A stretch of DNA of 6,718 nucleotides from Myxococcales bacterium (lineage in GTDB: Bacteria; Myxococcota; Myxococcia; Myxococcales; Myxococcaceae): positions 1 through 6,718 of the forward strand of contig PMBV01000563.1 of the NCBI GenBank assembly GCA_003153055.1. Reading direction: 5' to 3'. The translations under genes and the position numbers were made by a program. Positions 1-6,457 of this stretch are shown piece by piece (within the stretch, counting starts at the first letter, position 1; every line of letters begins with the position of its first letter). Under the pieces are notes generated by a model. It made no database searches, was not told where the DNA came from, and saw nothing but the letters and a program-made list of their open reading frames with translations.

Positions 1-120
1 CGTGATGACAGGGCTGGAGAGTGGCCCGCCATCGAGGTCGGTACCGAGATTCAGACACCCCAGCTCGCCGTGCGTGGAGAAGGACCGGCTGGTCGAGCAT
101 CGGACGAGTGCGGCGCCTGA

Positions 121-136
121 ACGACTGGCCAGTGGT
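121..136. repeat. 16-bp near-perfect palindrome
   Basis: The sequence ACGACTGGCCAGTGGT has a perfect 10-bp core (ACTGGCCAGT, 124-133) flanked by two more pairing positions and one G:G mismatch. It lies in the apparently gene-free stretch after the operon. It could be a protein-binding dyad or chance, since short palindromes are common in GC-rich DNA. No function is assigned. Confidence 0.3.
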
Positions 137-228
137 CCGACGGATCCTCGGTCGACCGCCTTTCGGCAACGGCCCAGCGAGCCAGCGCCAGCGCATCGAG
201 CCGCCCCAGCCCGTACGATGCTCCGCCA

Positions 229-242
229 GGGCCTCCCGGCCC
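229..242 (-). other. GC hairpin after the last operon gene (possible weak terminator)
   Basis: A perfect 5-bp inverted repeat, GGGCC/GGCCC with a 4-nt loop, starts 26 nt after the stop codon of the DUF4190-type gene. No T-run follows on the minus strand, so it is not a canonical intrinsic terminator. It might serve as a 3'-end stabilising hairpin or pause site, with Rho doing the terminating, or it may be chance. Confidence 0.25.
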
Positions 243-268
243 GTCTCTGGTGTGCAGCCCTCGAGCCG

Positions 269-772
269 CTACTTGCCGAAGATCGCGCCGATGAGGCCCA
301 GCACGCTCACCGCGACCCCGAGCCCGCCCAGCACGATGCCAGCGACGGCGAGGTTCTTTCCACCCTCCCGCCCCTCCGACGCCTCGATCTGCTTGAGCGC
401 CGCGATGCCGGTGCCGAGGGCGATGAAGGAGCCGAAGGGGATGCAGCAGATGATGCCCATGACCAACGAGACGATGGCCAGGGTGTTGTTCTTGCGGCCA
501 TTCAGCGCCAAAGGCCGCGATGCATCGAAGGGCCGCGACGGATCAAGGGGCCCAGCGCTTCCAGCAACGGGGCCGCTGGGCGCTGGTCGTCCCGCCGGGC
601 TCGATCCGCCGAAGCCCCCCAGCGGTGAAGGGGTGATGGGCGTCGCGGGCCGGGGAGGCGGCGAGTCCTGCTCCGGTGGCACGTCGAAGCTCGCCGTGCA
701 GGCCGGGCAGTTGACCCTGGAGCCGGGTGCTCCGTCGTTCTCGCTCCCGCAGTTGGGACAGTAGACGCGCAT
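269..772 (-). CDS. Zinc-ribbon, DUF4190-type membrane protein
   Basis: This 167-residue protein has three visible parts. Residues 1-26 form a zinc ribbon with two Cys pairs (CPNC at 5-8, CPAC at 22-25). Residues 31-92 are a low-complexity linker rich in Pro, Gly, Ser and Ala. The C-terminal half has two hydrophobic segments (about 98-122 and 140-166) around a short polar loop containing Lys127 to Lys139; this two-helix pattern ending GKNLAVAGIVLGGLG is typical of DUF4190 proteins. The ATG is preceded by AAGGAG with a 7-nt spacer, and the gene begins 11 nt after the DUF58 stop, so it is probably the last gene of the operon. The zinc ribbon should face the cytoplasm on a small membrane anchor. 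The biochemical role of this family is not known; a protein-interaction or sensing role is a guess. The family call is by pattern only. Confidence 0.9.
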   Translation of the reverse strand: MRVYCPNCGSENDGAPGSRVNCPACTASFDVPPEQDSPPPRPATPITPSPLGGFGGSSPAGRPAPSGPVAGSAGPLDPSRPFDASRPLALNGRKNNTLAIVSLVMGIICCIPFGSFIALGTGIAALKQIEASEGREGGKNLAVAGIVLGGLGVAVSVLGLIGAIFGK

Positions 773-779
773 GGTGGAG

Positions 780-785
780 CTCCTT
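780..785 (-). promoter_or_regulatory. Shine-Dalgarno site of the DUF4190-type gene
   Basis: AAGGAG lies 7 nt before the ATG at 772 and overlaps the TAA stop of the DUF58 gene (TAAGGAG). It is the strongest ribosome binding site in the operon. It fixes the start of the downstream gene and suggests that gene is translated at least partly independently. Confidence 0.75.
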
Positions 786-2091
786 ACAGCGATCCTCGAG
801 CCTTGACCTCGAGATACGTGTTGACCGCGGCGAGAGACAGCTCGCTCGCCTCGACGTCGATCACGCTCACCCCGTCACGCCCCACCCGCCGCTTGACGGC
901 CTCCCGCTCGAGGAGCAGCTCGCTCGCCACCGCGTGCTGGTAGGCCGTTTCGGGGTCGCTCGGGGGTGTCTCGAGCAGCGTGGCCAGCGCCGAGTCCTTC
1001 ACCGAGAGACACAGGGGCACGTGGCGGCGAGCGAGCCGGCGGAGCGGGTCGACCATGGTGTCGGCCTGGTCCTCGTCGATGAAGTCGGTGAACAGACACA
1101 CCAGGCTGCGCTTGACCAGCCGGGTGCTGAGCTCCTTGAACAGGGCCAGATAGTCCACCGTGGTGAGGTGGGGCTTGGCCGCGTAGAGCACCTCGACGAT
1201 CTTCCGGTACTGACTGCGGCCGGCGGCTGGGGCGAGGTAGGCCTTCACCCCGTCGGCGAACACCACCAGGCCCACCCGGTCGCCATTGCGCACCGCGACG
1301 AATGCGAGGAACAGCGCCGCGTTCACCGCGTGATCGAGCTTGGTGACGTCGCCCACATACGCGGCCATCGAGCGCCCAGCGTCGACGCCGATCAACACCG
1401 CCTGGGAGCGCTCGGCTTCCATCACCCGCGTCACCGGGCGAGATCGCCGGGCGGTCGCCTTCCAGTCGACGTCTCGCACCGAGTCTCCCTGGGTGTAGTC
1501 GCGCAGGCGGGCAAACTCCGAGCCCTGGCCGTCGCGGCGGATGTGCCGGAGCCCCAGGTTCACCCAGTCGAGCGCCGCGTCACCCAACAAGAGCCGGCTG
1601 GCCTGGCGCATGTCGGGGAACACCGACGCCGTCACCGCCGCCGGGACCCGCCGCTCATGCGCCATGAGGCCCAGCGGCCCCGACACGCGCACGTTCAAAT
1701 CGCCGAACTCGAAGCGTCCGCGGCGGGCCGGGGTGGTGAGGTAGTGCGTGCGAGCCCGGCTGCCTCCCGAGAGGGCCAGCGTCAGCTGCTCGGGCGTGGC
1801 GGCGAAGGCCTCGGGAGCGTCGTCCTTGAGCTGGAGCCGAACGGCCGCTCCACCGCGGTTCACCACGTGGAGCTTGACGGTGTTCGCCACTCCGACCTGC
1901 AGCCGCGCCGGGAGCTCGCGCCAGACCTCGAGGCGGGTGCGCCGCGCGAGCGCGAAGTCTACCAGGCCCAGGCCGCCGAGGACGAGGTCGAGGAGCAGCA
2001 CCACGGGCCAGACGCCAGGGAGGAACCCCGCCGCCACCGCTGGAATGGCGAGCAGGCAAAGGCCCAGCCACAGTCGCGCCGAGGGGATCAC
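784..2091 (-). CDS. DUF58 family membrane protein with vWA-like domain
   Basis: This is a 435-residue protein starting at GTG (2091), one base after the MoxR stop, with GAGG four bases upstream. The frame stays open upstream into moxR, but that extension is Arg/Ser-rich shadow sequence. Two membrane helices (about 9-26 and 28-47) are followed by a beta-rich region (about 50-160). The DUF58 signature is clear at about 190-216: GSEFARLRDYTQGDS, then DVDWKATARR. A vWA-like fold follows: VDAGRSM at 236-242 is the MIDAS position (Asp237, Ser241, with Gly239 where the canonical motif has Ser), and LFTDFID at 333-339 supplies the second acidic strand. DUF58 proteins are standard partners of MoxR ATPases. 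By family analogy this would be a membrane-anchored adaptor or substrate of the neighbouring AAA+ ring. Family assignment is secure; the function is not established. Confidence 0.95.
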   Translation of the reverse strand: MIPSARLWLGLCLLAIPAVAAGFLPGVWPVVLLLDLVLGGLGLVDFALARRTRLEVWRELPARLQVGVANTVKLHVVNRGGAAVRLQLKDDAPEAFAATPEQLTLALSGGSRARTHYLTTPARRGRFEFGDLNVRVSGPLGLMAHERRVPAAVTASVFPDMRQASRLLLGDAALDWVNLGLRHIRRDGQGSEFARLRDYTQGDSVRDVDWKATARRSRPVTRVMEAERSQAVLIGVDAGRSMAAYVGDVTKLDHAVNAALFLAFVAVRNGDRVGLVVFADGVKAYLAPAAGRSQYRKIVEVLYAAKPHLTTVDYLALFKELSTRLVKRSLVCLFTDFIDEDQADTMVDPLRRLARRHVPLCLSVKDSALATLLETPPSDPETAYQHAVASELLLEREAVKRRVGRDGVSVIDVEASELSLAAVNTYLEVKARGSL

Positions 2092-2092
2092 G

Positions 2093-3103
2093 CTACCTCG
2101 GGACCTCGATGGTTCCGACGACTTCGCGCAGCACCTCGGCGGGCGTCGCGCCGTCGAGCTCAGCGTCGGGAGAGAGCAGCAACCGGTGCTTGAGGACCGG
2201 GCCGACCAGGTACCGAACATCGTCGGGAGTGACGAAGCCGCGACCACGGAGGGCCGCGAGCGCCTTGGCCGCCAGCAGCAGGTGGACGCTGGCGCGGGGC
2301 CCAGCGCCGAGGCGAATGCGGGGAGACCGACGGGTCGCGGTTACCAGCTGGCGCAGGTACGACAGCACGGGCGCCTCGATGGACACCTCGGCCATGCCGC
2401 GCCGGGCCTCCATCAGCTCCTCGCGGGTGATGACCGAGCCGACGCCGGCCCGCTTGAGATCCGAGGCGTCAAAGCCCCGGTTGACGGCGTTGAGCATCGC
2501 CTCTTCCTCGTGCTCATCGGGGTAGCCGACCTCGATCTTGAAGAGGAACCGATCGAGCTGGGCCTCGGGGAGCGGGTAGGTGCCCTCCGACTCCACCGGG
2601 TTCTGGGTGGCGAAGACCGTGAAGAAGGGCGACAGCGAGAACAGCCGGCCCTCCAGGGAGACGGTGCGCTCCTGCATGGCCTCGAGGAGCGCGGACTGCG
2701 TCTTCGCCGGGGCGCGGTTGATCTCGTCGGCGAGGAGCAGGTCGGTGAAGATGGGGCCCCGCACCAGCACGAAGGACTGGGTCTTGAGGTCGAAGACGCT
2801 GGTTCCGAGGATGTCGGCCGGCATCAGGTCAGGGGTGAACTGAATGCGCTTGAACTCGGCCGTCAGGCTCAGGGCCAGCGCCCGGGCCATGAGCGTCTTG
2901 GCCACCCCGGGCACGCCCTCGAGCAGCACGTGGCCGCCAGCGATGAGGCCACACAGCATGAGCTCGAGCGGCTCGTCTTGGCCGACCACCGCCTTGCGAA
3001 CCTCGGTCATCGACGCGTCGCGCACCCGGTTCGCGAGGGCCACCGCGCCCGACGGGGGAGCCGGCAGCGGGGCCGGGCTGGAAGTGCCTTGCACTGGGGT
3101 CAT
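2093..3103 (-). CDS. MoxR-family AAA+ ATPase
   Basis: This 336-residue protein is a cytoplasmic AAA+ ATPase of the MoxR group, thought to act as a hexameric, chaperone-like remodeler. Visible motifs are Walker A GVPGVAKT (63-70), Walker B LLLADEIN (122-129, Asp126/Glu127), the family motif [17 protein letters not shown] after it, sensor 1 in ATQNP (Asn168), the arginine finger in LDRF (Arg185) and a sensor-2-type GAGPRAS (266-272). A lid domain fills about 225-336. The length is normal for MoxR; residues 1-20 form a Pro/Ala/Ser-rich tail. The ATG at 3103 has GAGG five bases upstream, and ATGA overlaps the DUF4350 stop by 4 nt. The DUF58 gene starts one base after the TAG stop, which supports a direct ATPase-adaptor partnership. 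The client is unknown; maturation or assembly of an envelope complex is an inference from neighbourhood. Confidence 0.97.
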   Translation of the reverse strand: MTPVQGTSSPAPLPAPPSGAVALANRVRDASMTEVRKAVVGQDEPLELMLCGLIAGGHVLLEGVPGVAKTLMARALALSLTAEFKRIQFTPDLMPADILGTSVFDLKTQSFVLVRGPIFTDLLLADEINRAPAKTQSALLEAMQERTVSLEGRLFSLSPFFTVFATQNPVESEGTYPLPEAQLDRFLFKIEVGYPDEHEEEAMLNAVNRGFDASDLKRAGVGSVITREELMEARRGMAEVSIEAPVLSYLRQLVTATRRSPRIRLGAGPRASVHLLLAAKALAALRGRGFVTPDDVRYLVGPVLKHRLLLSPDAELDGATPAEVLREVVGTIEVPR

Positions 3104-4359
3104 TTCGTCCTCGAGGTGTGGTGAAGCTGTCGGCGGACCAGCGCGGAGAGTCGAGCCACGGTGTGAAGCCCGGCCTCGCTGGTGACGTGGGCGGCCTCCC
3201 GCGTCACGTCGCTCAACGCGCGTGCGAGATCGGCGCGGCCCCGGCTGCTCAGGGTCTGCGCGACCTGCTCGGGGGAGGACTGGGCGTTGAGGCCAGCCCG
3301 GGCCGCCAGCTCAGCCAGGAGCCCTCGGCTGATGGCCTGGGCCGCGTGCGCCTGGTGCCGGCCTTCGCGGTAGATGCGGCTCGTGGCGAGGAGCATGTCG
3401 GTGCTGCCTACCCGTGTCTCCGCCTGCACGCCCCTGGGGCGTCCGAAGCGCCGGAGCGCCAGGGCCCACAGCCCGAGGCCGAGGAGGAGCTGAGCGATGG
3501 CGTACTGCAGCCCATGGCGACTGGCGAAGGCGCCCATCGAGCGCTGGCCATCGAAGCCATGGTGGTACTCGTCGAAGGCCACTGGGCCACCAGCGGCGAG
3601 GGCCACCACCAGTGACGACCAGAAGCGAGCGTTGTCGGCCTTGGCCAGGTGCCGGTTCATGGCCAGGCCTGAGGCCCCGATGACGATGACCCGGCCCGCG
3701 CCAACCGGAACGAGGGCCGCCACCACCTCGTCGAGCTCGGCGTCGAGGAGGAGCGGCACGGCCCCGGGGGGAAGCTGGAGGAAGGCCTCGACCGGAGCCT
3801 CGAGGTGCTGCGCTCCGCGGGTGAAGCGGCTGGGCTGGGCGGGCACGATGGTGCGCAGCCCCAGGCTCGGGGCCGCGGGCACCACGGTCACCTCGAGCTC
3901 GTCGAGCAGCGTGTTGGCGCGGGGGCCGGCGAGCGTCAGCACCACGGTCGCGCCGCTCCTGGCGTGCTCGAGGAGCTTCGTTGCCTCGTCTGGGTCGACG
4001 TGGGGCGCTCGCAGCGCTGCCCAATCGAGGCGCTCGGCTCCGGCGTCGGCTGGGTCGACCCCCGCATCGGAGCCGTCGAACCACGGGCCGACCGGCTCGC
4101 GCTCGTGCTCGAAGCGCACGCCGAGGAGCATCAGGCTCTGGCCCTTCGGGATGAGGTCGAGGCTCTCCTCGAGGCGGGCGACCGGCACCTGCTGCTGCTG
4201 AAGCACGAGGTACAGGGCCCTCGCCCCGTCGGGCTCCGAGCGGTACGTCGAGAGCCGATCGGCGAAGGCCCCTCGCTGGGCGCCCTGGAAGAGGAAGGCC
4301 CCCACCACGCCGAACAGCACCAGCAGGCCCACGAGGAGGAGCGGGAAGCGATCACCCAC
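3100..4359 (-). CDS. DUF4350 domain membrane protein
   Basis: This 419-residue protein starts at GTG (4359), which overlaps the preceding gene by 8 nt (GTGGGTGA) and has GGAG 7 nt upstream. An N-terminal membrane anchor (about 6-25) is followed by a DUF4350-type domain (about 35-260). Its recognisable parts are [13 protein letters not shown] (41-53), the segment with [11 protein letters not shown] (135-145), [12 protein letters not shown] (220-231) and the family hallmark [12 protein letters not shown] (260-271). A second helix (about 283-301) leads to a cytoplasmic tail of about 115 residues rich in Ala, Arg, Glu and Leu and probably helical. The domain would sit outside the inner membrane, between the two helices. 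DUF4350 proteins usually accompany MoxR, DUF58 and DUF4129 genes, as here. The fold somewhat resembles glutamine amidotransferase-like/ABC-type uncharacterised domains, but I see no catalytic site I can name. The function is unknown. Confidence 0.93.
   Translation of the reverse strand: MGDRFPLLLVGLLVLFGVVGAFLFQGAQRGAFADRLSTYRSEPDGARALYLVLQQQQVPVARLEESLDLIPKGQSLMLLGVRFEHEREPVGPWFDGSDAGVDPADAGAERLDWAALRAPHVDPDEATKLLEHARSGATVVLTLAGPRANTLLDELEVTVVPAAPSLGLRTIVPAQPSRFTRGAQHLEAPVEAFLQLPPGAVPLLLDAELDEVVAALVPVGAGRVIVIGASGLAMNRHLAKADNARFWSSLVVALAAGGPVAFDEYHHGFDGQRSMGAFASRHGLQYAIAQLLLGLGLWALALRRFGRPRGVQAETRVGSTDMLLATSRIYREGRHQAHAAQAISRGLLAELAARAGLNAQSSPEQVAQTLSSRGRADLARALSDVTREAAHVTSEAGLHTVARLSALVRRQLHHTSRTK
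3109..3112 (-). promoter_or_regulatory. Shine-Dalgarno site of the MoxR gene
   Basis: GAGG lies five bases before the ATG at 3103, inside the end of the DUF4350 reading frame. With the ATGA stop/start overlap, it supports coupled translation of DUF4350 and MoxR. Confidence 0.55.
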
Positions 4360-6145
4360 GGCCGGGCTCCGACGAGGGAGCGTCGAGGAGTGGCTCGGCC
4401 CGCCGACGGAAGGAGGACCAGGCCGCGCCGGTGACGTCGAGGTTGCCGTACCAGGCGAAGTCGAAGCGGGAGGTCAAGTCGCGAAAGGCTGAGCGCGCCC
4501 CCGACGGTCCCTTGAAGGTCGACAAGTAGTCCCAGTTGCTCCGGGTCGGATCGTAGTCGATGGCACCGTCGCGGTGGAGTCGCGCGAGGAGGGCGAGGTA
4601 GAGGTGGCGGATCGCCTCGCGGAAGCTCCCCTGGGCCGCCAGCTCGTCGGCCAACCCCGCCGAGCTTTCCGCTGGCTTGGCCAGGGCGCTCGATGGATCC
4701 ACGGCGATGAGCGCTCCGACCGCCCCCGACTCGTCGAGGGTCGTCTCCTGCTTCTTGGGGGTGCGCCCCTTGAGGAGCAGGTAGACGAGGAGGCCGGTGA
4801 TCGCCAGGAGGGCGATGATCATCACCGCGTTGGCCGCGGCCATCGGGTGGCGCGACGGGGCCGGAGTTGGCTCTGGTGGCCGGTCGCGGTTCTTCTGGAT
4901 CCATTCCCACAGCGCCTTCAGCAGGGAGTCCCACCAGCGGCCTTGAGGGGGTTCTGGCTCCGCCACGGCGGGCAGCGCGGCGGCGGGGTCCATTTCGCTG
5001 AACTCGGGGCGCCCGAGGGTGGCTCGGGCCAGCGCCGACGGATCTCCAGCTGGCTCGGCAGAGGTCGACTGGGTCTCCATCAGCGCCAGCCCCGCTCGCA
5101 GGGTCGTCTCGGCGCCCTCGCAGTCTTCGTCGTCCCAGACCGTGTGCTCGAGGCGGCCGACGAAGCGGCCGAGGGCTTCGCGATCGCGCTCGTCGAGGAA
5201 CCGGGTTCGCTTCAGGTCGGTCGGCTCGACGGTCGTCATCGAGCAGGCCGAGGCGATCGCCTCGAGGCGCTCGGGCAGGCTCTGGCCCGAGGCTGGGAGC
5301 GCCAAGATGGACAAGAGCCCGGCTGCACCGAGCGGCAGCCCCTTTTTCCGTCGGCGGGGGAGTTGCTCGGCGGCGGCGAGGAGGTCGAGTCCTTCCTGTC
5401 GCACGCGGCCGTCGATGAGGAGCAGCGTTCCGGTGGCCGCTCTCACGGGCTCGAACAGGGCGAAGGTGAGGGCGCCGACGGTGCCGACCCACACGCCGTT
5501 GTCGAACGCGGTGAAGCGCTGGAGGAAGGAGACGTCGAAGCCGAACAGCGCCCTGCACAGGTAGAGCGCAGCGGTCACGGCGAGGAAGAGGTTCACCGCC
5601 ATGATGAGCTGGGTCAGGCCACACAGGCGCACCCAGGGGGCAGAGAACCGGGCGGCCCCCAAGAGCCTCGCCGCCGTCCCGTAGACGTTGAGGGCGCTGC
5701 CCTGGCCCCGCATGACGGCGGCGTAGCCCGCGGCATGGGCACCGAAGAAGAAGAAACCGATGCCCCCGGTGAGCCCGATGATGGCGGCGTTGAGCAGCAG
5801 CATCGACATCGAGGCGGTGATGAGCCCTGGGGCGCGGGCCAGGGCGGCCCCGAAGGAGCGCCGCACCGTGGGCTCGGTGGCGAGGATCTGTCGCTCCAGA
5901 TGGGCGCAGGCAGCCCCTTGGCTCACGGCCCGAAAGGCCCAGGCGAGGGTCCACCACGAGACCGGCGCCAGGAGGCTCTGGTGGCGCTCGATGGCCAGGC
6001 CCAGGTTGAACAGCGCGGCGACTACCGCGGCGCCAGCGGGCAGGGTGATCGCCCACACTCCTCCGGTGGTGGCGCACACCCTCAGCGCCGCGTCGAAGAG
6101 GGCGATGGCGTTCTTCGGTCTCAGCTCGAGCGCGTTGACGGCCAT
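4352..6145 (-). CDS. Polytopic membrane protein with C-terminal DUF4129 domain
   Basis: This 597-residue protein has two parts. Residues 1-265 form a multi-pass domain with hydrophobic stretches near 27-50, 105-143, 172-203 and 213-231. It closes with DGRVRQEGLDLL, an ending reminiscent of the polytopic domain of GPDPase-membrane/DUF975-like proteins. Then RRRKKG followed by GLPLGAAGLLSILALPASGQ (269-288) looks exactly like a Sec signal peptide. It leads into a probably periplasmic region (about 287-434) that contains the region's only two cysteines, Cys301 and Cys342. After a helix at about 438-458, the cytoplasmic end is a DUF4129 domain: ADELAAQGSFREAIRHLYLA, LARLHRDGAIDYDP (520-533), then FDFAWYGN (561-568). 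The ATG (6145) follows the zinc-finger gene stop by one base (TGACATG) with no clear Shine-Dalgarno site, so translation is probably coupled. In-frame sequence upstream of this ATG is shadow. DUF4129 is best known as the tail of TgpA-like proteins; no transglutaminase core is present. The role is unknown. Confidence 0.9.
   Translation of the reverse strand: MAVNALELRPKNAIALFDAALRVCATTGGVWAITLPAGAAVVAALFNLGLAIERHQSLLAPVSWWTLAWAFRAVSQGAACAHLERQILATEPTVRRSFGAALARAPGLITASMSMLLLNAAIIGLTGGIGFFFFGAHAAGYAAVMRGQGSALNVYGTAARLLGAARFSAPWVRLCGLTQLIMAVNLFLAVTAALYLCRALFGFDVSFLQRFTAFDNGVWVGTVGALTFALFEPVRAATGTLLLIDGRVRQEGLDLLAAAEQLPRRRKKGLPLGAAGLLSILALPASGQSLPERLEAIASACSMTTVEPTDLKRTRFLDERDREALGRFVGRLEHTVWDDEDCEGAETTLRAGLALMETQSTSAEPAGDPSALARATLGRPEFSEMDPAAALPAVAEPEPPQGRWWDSLLKALWEWIQKNRDRPPEPTPAPSRHPMAAANAVMIIALLAITGLLVYLLLKGRTPKKQETTLDESGAVGALIAVDPSSALAKPAESSAGLADELAAQGSFREAIRHLYLALLARLHRDGAIDYDPTRSNWDYLSTFKGPSGARSAFRDLTSRFDFAWYGNLDVTGAAWSSFRRRAEPLLDAPSSEPGRG
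4367..4370 (-). promoter_or_regulatory. Shine-Dalgarno site deciding the DUF4350 GTG start
   Basis: GGAG lies 7 nt upstream of the GTG at 4359, within the last codons of the DUF4129 gene. It supports this GTG as the true start even though the two reading frames overlap by 8 nt. Confidence 0.55.
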
Positions 6146-6146
6146 G

Positions 6147-6416
6147 TCAGGTGGCGAGGAGCGTGGAGGCGCCCAGGAAGACGAGGAACAGCACTCCCAG
6201 GGACACCAGGGCGAGGGCCACGCCGCCCGGCGACCAGTCGCGGCGACCGGCGAGCCGCTCGAGCTTCTCGAGGCGCGCCTTGAGGCAGCTGGCGCAGCGG
6301 TTGATGCCCTCGAACTGGGTGGTGCACTCGGAGCAGATGACCTTCCGGCACTCGACACAGATGCCGAGGCCGGGGCGCTCCGGGTGATCGTTACAGCGGC
6401 CCGAGCCGAGATTCAT
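6147..6416 (-). CDS. Small B-box-like zinc-finger protein with C-terminal membrane helix
   Basis: This 89-residue protein has eight potential zinc ligands in order: Cys8, His11, Cys20, Cys23, Cys28, Cys31, Cys41 and Cys44 (CNDH, CVEC, CSEC, CASC). The pattern resembles B-box-type zinc fingers and could bind two zinc ions. A charged, probably helical stretch (45-61, KARLEKLERLAGRRDW) leads to one membrane helix (about 65-87) that ends the protein. The finger should lie in the cytoplasm. I chose the ATG at 6416; a TTG three codons upstream (6425) is also in frame. Neither has a good Shine-Dalgarno site. It is the first gene after rho and ends one base before the DUF4129 gene, so it belongs to the operon. 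Such proteins are usually annotated as B-box zinc-finger proteins of unknown function; a membrane-tethered interaction role is an inference. Confidence 0.88.
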   Translation of the reverse strand: MNLGSGRCNDHPERPGLGICVECRKVICSECTTQFEGINRCASCLKARLEKLERLAGRRDWSPGGVALALVSLGVLFLVFLGASTLLAT

Positions 6417-6457
6417 CGACGGCAAAGACTAGCCCAAGCCGCTTCGGGAAAGGCGGT

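Larger units (their letters stand above)
1..268. other. Region downstream of the operon, no supported gene
   Basis: I can support no gene here. All three minus-strand frames are open for long stretches, but the peptides are Arg/Pro-rich, have mixed third positions and lack a start codon with a ribosome binding site. On the plus strand, the frame beginning at base 1 stays open to a TGA at 118-120 and reads like the end of a protein (contains GEWPAIEVGTEIQTPQLAV). It could be the tail of a convergent gene entering from the left, but its third-position GC looks no higher than background. The stretch also holds a 16-bp near-palindrome (121-136), a 10-bp palindrome CGGTCGACCG (149-158) and a GC hairpin (229-242). 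It is most simply read as the 3' intergenic region of the operon. Confidence 0.5.
269..6416 (-). other. Predicted six-gene MoxR/DUF58/DUF4350/DUF4129 operon
   Basis: Six same-strand genes have junctions of +1, -8, -4, +1 and +11 nt, a spacing that allows no internal promoters between genes. The order is zinc finger, DUF4129, DUF4350, MoxR, DUF58, DUF4190. No promoter consensus is recognisable in the 41 nt upstream of the first gene, so transcription may start inside or before rho. All five downstream products except MoxR carry membrane helices, as does the first, which suggests one membrane-centred complex served by a cytoplasmic ATPase. Confidence 0.85.

Noticed and set aside
1..268. Open frame continuing in phase after the TAG of the DUF4190-type gene to the window edge (possible read-through or split gene)
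   Set aside because: About 89 codons without a stop is unremarkable at this G+C content (roughly a one-in-eight chance by my estimate), the peptide is Arg-rich, and the other two frames are also largely open.
2092..2247. N-terminal extension of the DUF58 frame into moxR
   Set aside because: The extra 52 residues are Ser/Arg-rich and overlap the conserved MoxR C-terminus; the GTG at 2091 has a GAGG site and sits one base after the MoxR stop.
727..3124. Two long plus-strand open frames (727-2193 and 1748-3124) antisense to DUF58 and MoxR
   Set aside because: They are mirror images of genes with clear family motifs, are rich in Arg, His and Gln, overlap each other, and have no recognisable domain. 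Long antisense frames are expected at this G+C content.
4131..6283. Long open frames on both strands (minus 4131-6077, plus 4574-6283) overlapping the DUF4129 gene
   Set aside because: Arg/Pro/Gly-rich low-complexity translations in shifted frames; the true frame has DUF4129 motifs, membrane helices and matching junctions to its neighbours.
6146..6358. N-terminal extension of the DUF4129 frame through the zinc-finger gene
   Set aside because: The extension is Ser/Arg/Ala-rich shadow of the zinc-finger coding frame; the ATG at 6145 fits the TGACATG junction.
6417..6457. Intrinsic terminator or promoter between rho and the zinc-finger gene
   Set aside because: Only 4-5 bp imperfect stems can be drawn (CCGC/GCGG or CCCGA/TTGGG), with no proper T-run after them, and no -35/-10 pair is recognisable in 41 nt.
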